Below are positions 1 to 9,933 of a DNA stretch of 18,883 nucleotides, piece after piece. The DNA comes from Phycomyces blakesleeanus NRRL 1555(-) (lineage: Eukaryota; Mucoromycota; Mucoromycetes; Mucorales; Phycomycetaceae). The position numbers and the translations under genes are program-made. Location of the stretch: contig NW_017265180.1 in assembly GCF_001638985.1 (NCBI RefSeq), positions 1 through 18,883 on the forward strand. The letters run 5' to 3'. Every line of letters begins with the position of its first letter. Within the stretch, counting starts at the first letter, position 1. A model generated the notes under the pieces. The model searched no databases. It was not told where the DNA came from and was given only the letters and a program-made list of their open reading frames with translations.

Positions 1-123
1 TTGGCCTTGAGATTTGGAAGTATAACCCAGATTTTGAACTTGATAGAAATTATGCTTGTATGTATGTATGTTCTAGGACTAGTACTCTAGCAGTACGTGG
101 ACATTGTTTGGCCATTTGGAAAG

Positions 124-181
124 GAATTGGACTTGGACATGGACTTGGACATGGACATAGAAATGGATCTTGACTTGACTA
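124..181. repeat. GGACTT/GGACAT hexamer tract (left arm)
   Basis: Alternating TTGGAC and ATGGAC words form a short 6-bp-periodic tract that decays into GATCTTGACTTGAC. The mirror copy lies near 12875-12932. Confidence 0.7.
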
Positions 182-323
182 TTTTGGATATTGTGCTAGT
201 ATATATAAATTTTGACTTGATAAGGATAATTATGAGTACAATTTTTTTTGAATTTTTTCCCTTGTTTTTCTTTTTTTTTTGACTAGATATTTTGATTTGA
301 TTTTGGACTTTGTCCCTGATCTT

Positions 324-790
324 GACCACATCTTGGTCCTGTGCTGTTGACCGGTTTGGCCTTTTCTTTGGCGCCCCTTGTTGGGCTTGTGGTAGGCCGG
401 ATTGGCCTCTGACCTGGCGCGCATCTTGGGCCTTTGCTGTTGGCCGGTTTGGCCTTTTCTCTGGTGCCCCTTGTTGGGCTTGTGGTGGGCCGGATTGGCT
501 TTTGACCTGGCGCGCATCTTGGGCCTTTGCTGTTGACCGGTTTGGCCTTTTCTCTGGTGCCCCTTGTTGGGCTTGTGGTGGGCCGGATTGGCTTTTGACC
601 TGGCGCGCATCTTGGGCCTTTGCTGTCGGCCGGTTTGGCCTTTTCTCTGGTGCCCCTTGTTGGGCTTGTGGTGGGCCGGATTGGCCTCTGACCTGGCGCG
701 CATCTTGGGCCAGTACTGTTGGCCGGTTTGGCCTTTTCTCTTGCGCCCCTTGTTGGGCTTCTGGTGAGCCGTATCGGCTTTTGACGACGT
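324..790. repeat. 93-bp GC-rich tandem array, 5 units (left arm)
   Basis: The word CCGGTTTGG recurs at 351, 444, 537, 630 and 723, exactly 93 bp apart. Both edge units are partial or diverged. Within a unit there are shorter echoes of GGCC-flanked words such as TTGGCC, TTGGGC and GGCCGGATTGGCC. The array is markedly GC-rich against AT-rich surroundings. Because 93 is divisible by 3 and the unit has few stop words, long open frames run through it in several frames on both strands. That is a property of the repeat and not evidence of a gene. Confidence 0.93.
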
Positions 791-898
791 GCCCAAAAGG
801 CATGCGATAGCCAACAATTTTGTGGCAGGAATGGAACCATTTTGTTCCGCCGTAGAGGCAAATTGATTGTTGATAGAAGCAACAGGAAGCAACAGACC

Positions 899-1130
899 CG
901 CCAGTGGGATAAATGGCTCCTACCAGTGATATAAATGGACCCGCCAGTGGAAATAATAAATTGGCCAGAAAAATAAATGGTGCCAACAATGGAAGAAAAA
1001 TGGGCAGTTGGCCGTAATATAAAAAGGCCTATCTGCGGAAGATAATAGGTCCACTGGCGAGAGATAACAGGTCCACTGGTAGGAGGAAAGGGCCTACCAG
1101 TGGGAAGCAACAAACCCACTGGCGGAAGCA
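899..1130. repeat. CCAGTGG site cluster (left arm)
   Basis: The 7-bp word CCAGTGG (or its complement CCACTGG) occurs at 901, 944, 1051, 1073, 1097 and 1116, with a one-base variant at 923. Neighbouring spacings within the two sub-clusters are 22, 21, 22, 24 and 19 bp. In the 901-960 sub-cluster each site is followed by an AT-rich spacer of the GATAAATGG or AAATAATAAATTGG type, so this is also an imperfect short tandem repeat. The density suggests a protein-binding array or a decayed minisatellite; no known factor is assigned. Confidence 0.75.
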
Positions 1131-2818
1131 ACAGACTAACAAAAAAGCAACAAGCAGCAGTACCTTTGAAATAACATAAACCGCCGTGGAAGGCATAATA
1201 AAGCAACAAGCAACGGGAGGTAACAAGCAACGGGAACTAACCAAAAAGATACCAGCCGCGCCCACCAGAAGAGAGGACAGAAAGCAACCAGTAATACATG
1301 GGAATACGGACAACGGGCTCACACGCTACACGCGCGCTTTGGGACTTGCTCGATAGACCATGGTTGACCCGTGGCTACTACTCCATCGGGTCCTTTTGGA
1401 AGAAAGAAAGAAAAAGAGAGAGCGGTCGGTCGCAAGAGTCCAAAATCGGTTCAACAAGCTCAACAAAATAATATTGCCAAGTCTTTATGAACGTCTTTTG
1501 AACTCTTACAGTCGCCAACTCCACAGGCTATGATTAATTAGTATTCAAAGTTTCATTGCGCGTAGAATGTAAATACATATACTTATCTTAAAATGCCTGG
1601 ACTACCCATTCATGACAAGAAAGAAACTCATGGCTATCGGAAGACCATCTTGGCTTCTGTGTATTAACGATGACCGGCCGGACACAAACCCATGTATTAC
1701 CAGAAGCCTTCCATCGACCCCTCCAGTAGACGCGGCTAGTACAAAGAAAAAGGAAAAAAAAGAAAACCAAAGTTTGCAAAAATTGCTCTATACTTATAGA
1801 AAAAAAGACAGGGAGATATTGAGACTGCTCTAGATTTGGTCTAACAAAATCTATTGAAAATGCTTATCAATGGCATGTTGTGCCAAGAATGAATGCACGC
1901 TGCATAGTGCTGATCAAGTTGGACATCTATTTTTGTGAGTCTACACATATTCTTCAAGGAAAAGACCTGATTATAACTGTATACACACAAGTTGAAAAAA
2001 CAAAAACATATAAATTCTTTTAAAACATAACACTGGCCTTGCTTTTCCAACCCTCAAACTGGAGCTCATACTCTTGCTATATGTAGTGCTATGCTATAGT
2101 ATTTTATAAAAGTATTCACCGTTTAATAAAGGCCAGGCCTTAGAAGATTGATAGATAAAGCAAAGCTGTTGTGATGTACATAATAGGGGGGGTTATGCAG
2201 ACAATCAAAATAAATACATACTAGGCAACTAAAGAAAAAAATACAAATTTATGCATGCATATATTACAAGTTTCATAAATATATTTCTCACTCTCTTTGC
2301 TTCCTTTCAAAGATTATCAAATTACTCATAAAGCTACTGAATCAGACACATTAAGACAAGAAGTATTTGGTAAAGAATATAAAATTGTACAAAATATAAA
2401 AGAAATAGCTGTAGTTATCAAAAGAAATAATTTGAAGCATCTTGATAATGTGCTTCTGCTGATCAAAAAAAAAAGAGAAAGAAAAAGGAAATCCAAGAAT
2501 ACGCCTTGTAATTTGATCACCTGCATGTGAATTGATAAGCCCATTTATAAATAATATCTTTCTCTGAATTTTTTTTAAAATAAATTGTCGTGTATCTATA
2601 AACAAATTCTTTGATAGTTTATCTAGCAAAAAATTGTAATAATACACACATTTATATATATCTTTGTATCTATATGTAGCTCACACAATTCTCTTATAAT
2701 CACACTTGTAGAATATGACCTATAGCTTATGGCTCATAAAATAGAATAAAATAAAATCTCAAAGCTAGTGCTTTAATATTGGGGTTCTTTTGCAAATACA
2801 AGGCCAAGTGGGTATACA

Positions 2819-4601
2819 AGTAGTTTTTATTCTGCTCAGGTATAAAAGACAAATGGTTATATTTTGTTCTTTTTTTAATAGAAAAAGAAAAGACATTGTA
2901 TGTATAGCCGAATAATATTTATGTAACAATAATTCTTCTCTTTGTGACAATGTAAATTGTTTATAAATCTTGTACTTGTATTTGCTATAGCTAGTATTAC
3001 TAACTGTATTTTACACAAATAAATATATATTATTTTATTTACCACTAAAAAATATGTTCGAATCTAAGTACTGTTTTCTTTTGTCTAGTAAATACGTGGA
3101 CTTGAGTCTTTGGAACATTCATAGGAGACTTTGGCCAAGCCAATTTTGCTGGTTAGTTGAATGGCAAGTACCTTTATTATTCAATTATAATAATAAACTA
3201 CATATCAGAAAAATGGACTTTTTCAAAGATAAGCGAGCAATTTGTATTGATAGCATCTATAGGTTCTAGTAAGATAAAAGGGTAAAATCCTGTGAGCAGT
3301 CATAATATGAACAGTGTACGCAGATACCAGATTTAAACAATATTGAAGGACTTTCTACTTGTATTTCTCATATACCATATTAAAAATGAGAAATTTAATA
3401 TGAAAAAAGAAAGAAAAAAAGATGATATAATAAGCATAGATAAGCTAAAATTCTTGATTTACAAAATACAATTAGATACTCTTTTAATATCTAAAAAGTA
3501 AATATATATAATATATTGCATATAGTACCAGACGTAACCGTAAAAGAACAGGCATAGCCGTAATTTCCATCGAATTAGATTATTATGGCCGAGTTTTTGT
3601 TGCTTAAACTTCATGCGTACAGATAATTGCGAATGCTAATGCAAAAAGAATGGAAAAGATAATAAAAAAGGTAAGAGAAGGAAAAAGACAACCGCAGCCA
3701 AGGATCAATTTAATTTGGAAGCACAAAGGAATAGGCATTGGCTTGTGTAGCTATTATGCGTGAGTAGTTTTACTTAAAGGCAGCCAAGTAAAATAAGTTT
3801 CTTATTTGATCCATACTCTCTGATGGAGCACAGTATTGAACGATTTTATCTGAGCCAATTGAAGAAAGAGTGCATGGGGGTCGTTCCAAAGTTGATAGGT
3901 AGAAGAATTGAAACATCTAGCTGAAGGTGCTACTGGTGTATACTGGATAGTTATTTTTTGTGTTTATAAAGAGAAAGTAATGGAGTCGGTTGTGTGAGTG
4001 AGAGTAGCTCTATAAAGTTGACACATTGCGTGTATATTCACATTTTTGACTGACCAAAGCATATAATATATTTCTATTTCTTTCTCTTATCTATTATTAA
4101 TTATCCAAAGAAGCATAGTTTATTCTGACATCTTAGCAATAGCTTAGTAATATCTTACCGAAAATAATATTTTATTAATTATCAAAATATTTATACAAAC
4201 ATCGAAAGATGAAAGCAATAAAGACCATCCTTAAACATCACTTATATTTTCTTTTTTCTTTTTTCAAAACGAAAAACGGTCAATTGCCAATATTTGAGCT
4301 AATAAGCTGTTAGAGAAGATCGATATATATTCTTTTTTTTCTGTTAGCCGTCTGGGCCACTTCTTTACATAAACTAGCACAGCTCGTCTCATCTGCATTA
4401 TCAAATATATTAAAGAGCAATAAACACTCTTTTACACACAAACCCAATTTTGGTAAATGTCTAGGCAGAATTCTTTTTTTTTAAAAGCTTTTTATTCATC
4501 CTATTTTTCTTGTAGCCATATATAATAAAGCTAATCTTTTTGAAGAGAAGTATATTGGTTTAAAGTTTCTTATAACTACATTAATATATTAATTATATTA
4601 T
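2819..4601. other. AT-rich spacer segment without a convincing gene
   Basis: This is the first part of the unique DNA between the arms. One ATG-started open frame of 71 codons exists at 3054-3269 (+). It has no recognisable domain and I do not call it a gene. A relic Tc1-type end lies at 3208-3236. Short coding-like snatches (for example around 3690-3750) are too brief to support. No RNA gene is visible. Confidence 0.5.
3208..3236 (+). mobile_element. Possible relic Tc1/mariner-type terminal repeat
   Basis: The stretch centred on ATGGACTTTTTC matches the reverse complement of the candidate Tc1 end at 14682-14710 in 22 of 29 positions, with a single mismatch in the first 17. No transposase fragment is seen beside it, so it would be a solo end or the remains of a small non-autonomous element. 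Confidence 0.35.
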
Positions 4602-5869
4602 ATGCACTATATTTCACGCACTTACCAAAGACAACTTCTCTCTAAAAAGGACTTTGAGATAATTCAACCATACCTTGTAGATCAACACTTTGAGCTCTCA
4701 TATAAATCTCTTTTACGATTCCCAGATTTTGATTTATTTCAAGAGCATCATAATCCCCGTAATGCTCTATAGGATGGAAATACAAACCCTGTATACACCA
4801 AAAATGTCACAACAGTCCATTATATGTTATCTCTTTCCAGTACCAAGTAGTGTAAGCACTGGTGTAATATAATACACATTTCTCTTATACTGAATATAAT
4901 ATGTTCATGACGTTTTGCTTACCAATACCAAAGGATTCAAGACACTTTAAAAACAGACTCATGCACTTGTCCCAGTCAATGCTTCCCTCTGATAATATAA
5001 AAGATCTAATTCCCTCTATTTAGAAAAAGAAATAAAAATATCAAATGATCCACAAGTCCTTGACAAACTTGAGTATATTTATGGTGCGGGTACTTTTACA
5101 CCGTTCACCTTTCACTACAAAACCCTTTTATTTTCCTAGTATTATTTGATATCAGAAGCCTCATCTTAACTTATCGGACAATATACACTCCACTAGTCTA
5201 TTATCCAATACACTTTACCATATCACAAGCATAGTCAGCTTTCCTTGTTCCTGTCAATCAGATCCGATCTTCGTACCGTAGGATAATATCCAAAAACCAA
5301 GCAAAACCAAATACTTACAAAACAAGGCCATGTAAAACCCCACCTATGCTAACCCCTAATATTGTACCACAAGGAGCATGAGTGATATCCTGTAAAATGA
5401 GCGCTGAAAGCTGTTATTACTCGTTTGATCGCCATTGAAGTGCTTTCAATATGTGACAAGGTCATTAAATACTTTTCTCTTTAGATTATTTCATGACATT
5501 AGTGGCTTTTATAAAATAATGAGAAATCAATAAATAGCTGTATATGTATTGTTACTCTTTTTGATTATTAACCCATAATTGGCCCTTTTAAAATAAACCT
5601 TCCAATTTCAATATATCGTACCTCTAAATATTTATGCTCAATGGGGTTCTTCCCTAGACCTTGGGAAGAGCAGTTAATTAAAAAGGCTTGGTCACATAGT
5701 CGTCTTTTTGCCACTTTTGTGTCTGGTTCTATATGATAGGTAGAACAATCTTCTTGAAATATGAACCTCCTATAATGATATTTTTTAAAGGATATAATTC
5801 AAGGAATGAGATTCTGTGTCAAAGTATTAACATATTCGCCTTGATTCACAGCACCTTTAATAAAAACCA
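4602..5869 (+). pseudogene. Decayed protein gene, plus strand, family unknown
   Basis: A chain of coding-like open stretches runs along the plus strand with shifts of frame between them. From an ATG at 4602, 56 codons end at a TAG (4770), and the same frame continues past it. The reading shifts near 4868 (51 codons to 5020), again near 4996 (47 codons to 5136), then 5150-5278. It resumes at 5572-5733 (54 codons, containing FFPRPWEEQLIKKAW), followed by a stretch with FFKGYNSRNEILCQS around 5779-5850. Amino-acid composition is balanced, unlike the Asn/Ile/Lys noise of random AT-rich DNA, and overlapping ends of adjacent segments fit simple indels. I do not recognise the protein. No single fragment is long enough to be a gene alone, and some joins may be introns and not damage. 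Confidence 0.5.
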
Positions 5870-6138
5870 AAGGTCCTAGGAAATAGCCGGTAAAAACTTT
5901 TTCAGTTCAAAGACAACTCGAACGTATAACAATATCGTTTCTTTGACTTTATTTTTAGAGCTATATACCTTTGTTCATATGTCTTGCCGACTTTTTTGAC
6001 AAGTTGTGAATTTTCATCTTGATCCATCAGACCCAATTGTGGTTCTTCATTCTCCATTTGTCCAATTAACATGAGCTTTGGGTCATTGTAGTAAGCTTTT
6101 TTTTGCGTGTGCGTATGCGTGTGTGTTGTCAAAATTAG

Positions 6139-6478
6139 CTTGAGGACTGTAAAATAGAAACCGATGCGAAATACTTGAGAGAGTTGATTGCTGACAATTT
6201 ACAAACTGTAATCATTGTTTCCTTTAATCCCAATCTCAGATTCTAATAGGAAATACATGGAGTCTTTTATTCAATCTACAAAAGATGTCTCTCATTTGTG
6301 TATCTGGTGTATTTTTATTCTTTCTTTCTTTTGTTTGTTCATTTGTTGTTGTTTTTTGGGTGTTGGTTAGGACTTGATACGAGAAGTGTGGTCAGACTAT
6401 CTTTTGCAAAATGAAAAAAAAAGTAAATTTTTACAATCTGTCTTTAATCTCATTAGCTTTTATTATAAAGGAGAATGA
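6139..6478 (+). pseudogene. Further coding relic, possibly 3' part of the 4602-5869 gene
   Basis: Two balanced-composition open stretches lie on the plus strand. The first, 6139-6243, has 35 codons including ETDAKYLRELIADNLQ. The second, 6371-6475, has 35 codons including DLIREVWSDYLLQNEKK. The second begins right after a long T-rich tract ending in TTAG, which looks like a 3' splice site, so the two could have been exons. Neither starts with ATG. A 76-codon minus-strand frame at 5902-6132 overlaps the region just upstream but begins in a GT-rich microsatellite and lacks an ATG there. Function is unknown. Confidence 0.35.
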
Positions 6479-6684
6479 CTGGTTCCTGACGTAGACGGTA
6501 TTTTATGCTGAGATCAATTAACAAGAAGACGACACTGATAATTTCTTTTTTTCTTAATTTTATAACTTACCTGAGATCGAAACACCTTTTGACCACTAAA
6601 GGTGTATGTGTTGCTTAATAAACCTTTTAATACATAGTGAATTCTCTGTCTATGCGCTACACAGAAACTATGTAGCCCTATACT

Positions 6685-6836
6685 AATGATAATGATAATG
6701 ACAATGACAATGATATTAATGATAAGACTAATGGTAATAATGGTAATGAGAATAATGATAAGACTAATGATAATACTGGTAATGATATTAATGATAATAC
6801 TAATGGTAATAATGATAATATTACTAATGATAATAG
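6685..6836. repeat. (AAT/GAT)n-derived degenerate tract
   Basis: About 150 bp consist almost wholly of AAT, GAT, GGT, ACT and AAG-type triplets. One frame reads as Asn/Asp-rich codons, and the frame starting one base later (ATG ATA ...) is also free of stops. The Asn frame is bounded by TAG upstream and a TGA shortly after the tract. It is best explained as a diverged trinucleotide microsatellite; an Asn-rich exon cannot be excluded. Confidence 0.75.
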
Positions 6837-6927
6837 TACAAGTTTTGGAGACTATATATTTATAATAATTTTAATTTTAATTTCCTTTTGACTTTTCCCC
6901 ATCCTCTCTTTTTCTGGTTCCCTTTTC

Positions 6928-7005
6928 AGTTTCAATTTCAGATTTGGATTTTGCCATGACTTTGGATTTGACCTTGACTTTAGCTTTGACTTTGTCTTTG
7001 CTAAT
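6928..7005. repeat. Degenerate TTTGAC/TTGGAT six-base-periodic tract
   Basis: Words such as TTTGGATTTGACCTTGAC and TTTGACTTTGTC repeat with about 6-bp spacing. The style matches the hexamer tract and the 290-325 region of the left arm, in the same orientation. It may be a diverged fragment of arm sequence. Confidence 0.4.
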
Positions 7006-7088
7006 TGTTAGGTTTAGTAGTCTTTTGTTTTGTTTTTTAATTTGAGTAGTTAATGTTTTGGTTTAGTGGTTAATGTTTATGTTAGTAT

Positions 7089-7164
7089 GGTTAGTTCCCG
7101 TTGCTTGTTAGTAGCTGTTGCTTGTTAGTATCTGTTGCTTATTAGTATCTGTTGCTTCCTGTTG
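7089..7164 (+). repeat. Compressed copy of an arm module (GTTGCTT repeats)
   Basis: Positions 7089-7110 are identical to 11515-11536 of the right arm (22 bp, beginning GGTTAGTTCCCGTTG). Positions 7149-7164 (CTGTTGCTTCCTGTTG) match 11879-11894. Between them lie three copies of a TTAGTA-linked GTTGCTT unit in place of the arm's 340 bp. The segment thus has both edges of the arm's GTTGCTT/CCAGTGG module with the middle missing. It sits just downstream of the 307-aa gene, in its 3' flank. Confidence 0.6.
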
Positions 7165-7207
7165 TTTTTGATGAGCATTAAAACATTTTTTATGGTTATA
7201 TCTTGTC

Positions 7208-8280
7208 TTACTCCCAAGAGAAGAACTTTTTAATAGCGCCTACTACAGATACAACACTAGACGTAATAGTTTGTGTTGTATCTGCAGCAATGTTCATCAC
7301 CTTGGTGTATGTGCTACCAGGAGTAATTGCTGATGATGGCTCTGATGTCTCTGATGATGACATTTTTTGAAACAAAGAGAGAGATGTTTCCAGCTCAGGC
7401 GAAGGAGAGCGAGATGAGTTTGGCTCAGGTGATGGAGAGCGAGATGACGGAGGTGATGGAGAAGGTGATGGAGATGGCGAGGGAGAGAAGAATCCAGATG
7501 AAGAACTGGTAACAATTCGGGAGGAGGAGCAGGTGAGAGAACGAACGGGAGGGGTGACAGAAGCAGGAGCAGGAGCAGAAGCAGAAGCAGAAGCAGACAC
7601 TGGAGCAGGGACAGGGACAGGAGCAAGAACAGACGTGGTAGGCATATTGCAGTGTGAGGGCAAAGGGTCATTGATCTGACCCGTCATACTGATCACTCCT
7701 CTTATTTGTAGTTCAAAGACTACGTGCCTGATCAATCTCAGGCTCCTCTTAAGAGCCACCCGTCGGGCAGGGCTCGTGGACAACAGGAATCCACGAGGTC
7801 CCCTCCCAGCGGGTCTTCTTAACGCCCGAATGGTTACCACCTCCAGGCGCTTGGCCATATGGGCCGTGGAGGTGAAGTCCTCCGGACAAGGACGCTTTGT
7901 TCCTCTAGGAACAGCTATGGAATAGTATAATATAAAAGAAAAACATTAGAGATGTGCAAAATTAAATTAAATAAAATACACTTTTTCCAGAAACTATTAG
8001 TGCATCAAAACGATTTTTATCTCTGCACAAATAATTTCCTGAAAGAGTGTATGAAATAATTACCTTGGGTCTCACCCGACCCACCAAACACCTCAGGAGA
8101 GGTCACTTGGGTCCCAACAAACCCACCAGTAGAAGAGACACCAATCGCCCCAAGAGGGCTCTTTGCACTCGCACGAAGAGCGCAACGGACGGACTGGGCA
8201 GGGTACGGTTGGTAACGGCAGGCTTTAGCACGCTTGGGAGCGGCAAAGGAAAGGTTGGTGAGAGCTGTGAAGCGTGGCAT
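7208..8280 (-). CDS. Spliced gene for 307-aa basic, Ser/Pro/Ala-rich protein, function unknown
   Basis: Exon 1 runs 8280-8064 (72 codons plus one base), the intron 8063-7915, and exon 2 7914-7208, ending in TAA. Splicing keeps frame: the split codon becomes Ala73. The start is the first ATG after a TATAAAAG box 65 bp upstream. Both exons are GC-rich while the intron and flanks are AT-rich, and the change falls exactly at the splice sites. The N-terminal half is basic (KRAKACR at 16-22, RRPAGRGPRG near 105, KRSLRLIRH at 128-136). An Ala/Pro/Ser tract covers about 170-191, and an SP-repeat tract with RSPSPE motifs about 216-246. The last 45 residues form a likely amphipathic helix ending KKFFSWE. 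No catalytic domain, signal peptide or clear membrane span is seen, and I do not recognise the family. Nuclear or RNA-associated roles are guesses from the basic and RSPSP motifs. Antisense frames over exon 2 are also open, but only the minus strand has GT-AG ends. Confidence 0.68.
7915..8063 (-). other. Intron of the 307-aa gene
   Basis: A 149-bp AT-rich intron that begins GTAATT and ends CCATAG. A CTAAT branch-site candidate lies at 7945-7949, about 30 bases before the 3' end, followed by a T-rich stretch. It interrupts after base 1 of a codon, and the flanking exons join in frame. Confidence 0.7.
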
Positions 8281-8344
8281 TGTATAAAACAAGCGATGAA
8301 AAATGGGTACAAGGAGAAAATCAAGCGCGAAGAGATTTCTCTTT

Positions 8345-8352
8345 CTTTTATA
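8345..8352 (-). promoter_or_regulatory. TATA box of the 307-aa gene
   Basis: TATAAAAG on the minus strand, 65 bp upstream of the ATG at 8280, followed by a short mixed leader. It is positioned as expected for a fungal core promoter with a short 5' UTR. Confidence 0.5.
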
Positions 8353-9395
8353 GTTTTATTTTTCTTATCAGACAAGAATTCCACGTAAGCATTCCAATCA
8401 ATATATTGATATCTACACGGAAACTAAGGAGTGCATTCATATGGTTTTTAGTTTATTTTTTATCTCTTTGATAAGCCATAAAGATTTTCAAAACAAAGTG
8501 ACATATTCCTTTAACAAAAATTGATATTATTATTTTCTTTTTACACATTATATATATATATATTAAAGAGCTTACTGTCTGGAAAGAACATATTCAAATC
8601 ATTGTGAACTTCTCTTAATCATACTCTTGTATGTTTGAAAGTAAAAGGGCATAAATCAGCACATAAAATATATTGTAATGTTTTTCTGCGAAAAGGGATT
8701 TTCTCTTTAGAAAATAAGGAATACATGATAAGCCAAATTCTATTTATCTGTATTTGGTTTACAAGAATTTGATAATCTTTGCGTACTTAATGGCACGATT
8801 TAGTATTTATTTTATCTCAAACATACACTTTCTTTGAGAAAGACCTCTTCAGAGAAAAAAGAAGGCTTTATATTATATTGATTGTATTAAATATTCTTTT
8901 CTGTTAAGCTAAAGATTATATATAGTATCTACCTTTTGATAAAAGTATTTGGCTAGAAGTCTCTATTTATTCTACAGAATAGATATATGCCTTGTTTACA
9001 AAAAATTAGTATTTGTGAAGATTTCATATGATTGTGATTATTTCTAGTATATATTGTTATGCAAAAAGACTATCTATTTGCATAAATTGAAAAACGATGT
9101 CCATAAATTATAAAGTAAATAAATAGAAAGAACTATCATGTCATCTGGATTTATGCTTCAATTCTATGAACCTCAGTATATCTCTCTTGACCAGCCCAAT
9201 GGTTAAAATGTTTTCAAAGAAATAGTAATAATAATGCTATATATTTGATATATTAAATACAGTTTTCTTGCTTTGAATAAAGTATATAGATAAAGAGCAA
9301 GTGAGCGTTAGATAGTCAAACGCTCTTTTAGCTTAAAGAATGTTCGTAAGTAATGATACTACTTGTATGCATATTTTCAGAATTACTCTTTGATG
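8353..9395. other. AT-rich spacer, nothing recognisable
   Basis: Very AT-rich DNA with a TA microsatellite near 8552-8565. No open frame with coding-like composition, RNA gene or repeat homology could be supported. It would hold upstream regulatory DNA of the 307-aa gene at its left end. Confidence 0.5.
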
Positions 9396-9462
9396 TGCAC
9401 CGATGTAAATCGGTTTTGATATTTTTATTTTATACTCAATCAACCCGATTTGTACAGGTGCA
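9396..9462. repeat. Short hairpin / miniature inverted repeat
   Basis: TGCACCGATGTAAATCGGTT (9396-9415, continuing TTGAT to 9420) faces a matching inverted arm at 9439-9462. The arms pair at TGCACC, at TGTA against TACA, at AAATCGG and at GTTGAT, with a few mismatches and an 18-bp AT-rich loop. It could be a tiny MITE or a regulatory palindrome; target duplications are not clear. Confidence 0.6.
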
Positions 9463-9933
9463 TAATAGTGCAGATCTAATAAGGAGCTTACAATCCTGAT
9501 AAATACACCTCAGAAATCATTAAAAAATATATATATTCTTTAAGGAAATACTATCATATCAAGCTGTGTCAAGCCCATGAAAAGTTATAGCATCTACCTT
9601 TATGACCTTTAGATATAGCTTACCAAATTGCAGTCTTGGTTATCTTGAAACAGACAGTTACATATATAAAGTCTAATCAATATACGAGAATCAACAGAAA
9701 TGTCTTCTTTTGCCAGTCCTACCAAATTTTAGAAATATAAACCCATTGTTATGATACAAGAGGTTACGGCAGATTGACTTGAAAAATGTAACTGAAAATA
9801 TATCCTGGTAAATACTGCGTATTATATGTGCTGATAATCTCAATAAAATTAAAAATACAATTATAAAACACTTTAGCACATAATGTATATCAAGTCATTA
9901 ATTTATATTATATAAAGGATTGTAATTCTTATA
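9463..9933. other. AT-rich spacer end, nothing recognisable
   Basis: Last part of the unique spacer before the right arm. A 62-codon minus-strand frame (9691-9879) lacks an ATG and has no recognisable motif, so it is not called as a gene. Confidence 0.5.

Larger units (their letters stand above)
1..2818. repeat. Left arm of giant inverted repeat (cut by window start)
   Basis: This stretch is the reverse complement of 9934-13055: base 1 pairs with 13055 and base 2818 with 9934. Matching breaks abruptly after the word GGTATACA (2811-2818). I counted about a dozen single-base differences. All net length differences lie in simple or tandem repeats. The outer third (about 120-1320) is GC-rich and built of repeats; the inner part (about 1400-2818) is AT-rich with only short open frames. 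A pyrimidine/purine-skewed tract lies at 1401-1430. The arm may continue left of the window, so its real length is unknown. Confidence 0.95.

Noticed and set aside
230..1322. Matching long minus-strand frames in the left arm
   Set aside because: Same reasoning as the right arm. Starts are non-ATG and the C-terminal readings change with the A-run length.
1612..1833. 73-codon ATG frame in the left arm, also present in the right arm at 10924-11145
   Set aside because: Both copies are open, but two of the three differences change amino acids. The C-terminal half is a Lys/Glu run from an A-rich tract. There is no motif or promoter evidence.
7297..7671. Leu-rich minus-strand frame and Met/Glu- or Gly/Asp/Glu-rich plus-strand frames over exon 2 of the 307-aa gene
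   Set aside because: They are shadows of low-complexity SP/AP codons. The plus-strand alternatives lack an ATG or splice signals, while the intron ends are GT-AG only on the minus strand.
2819..9933. Polinton/Maverick or other self-replicating giant transposon
   Set aside because: No polymerase, integrase, ATPase or capsid-like motif is visible in the loop, and the only intact gene encodes a low-complexity protein.
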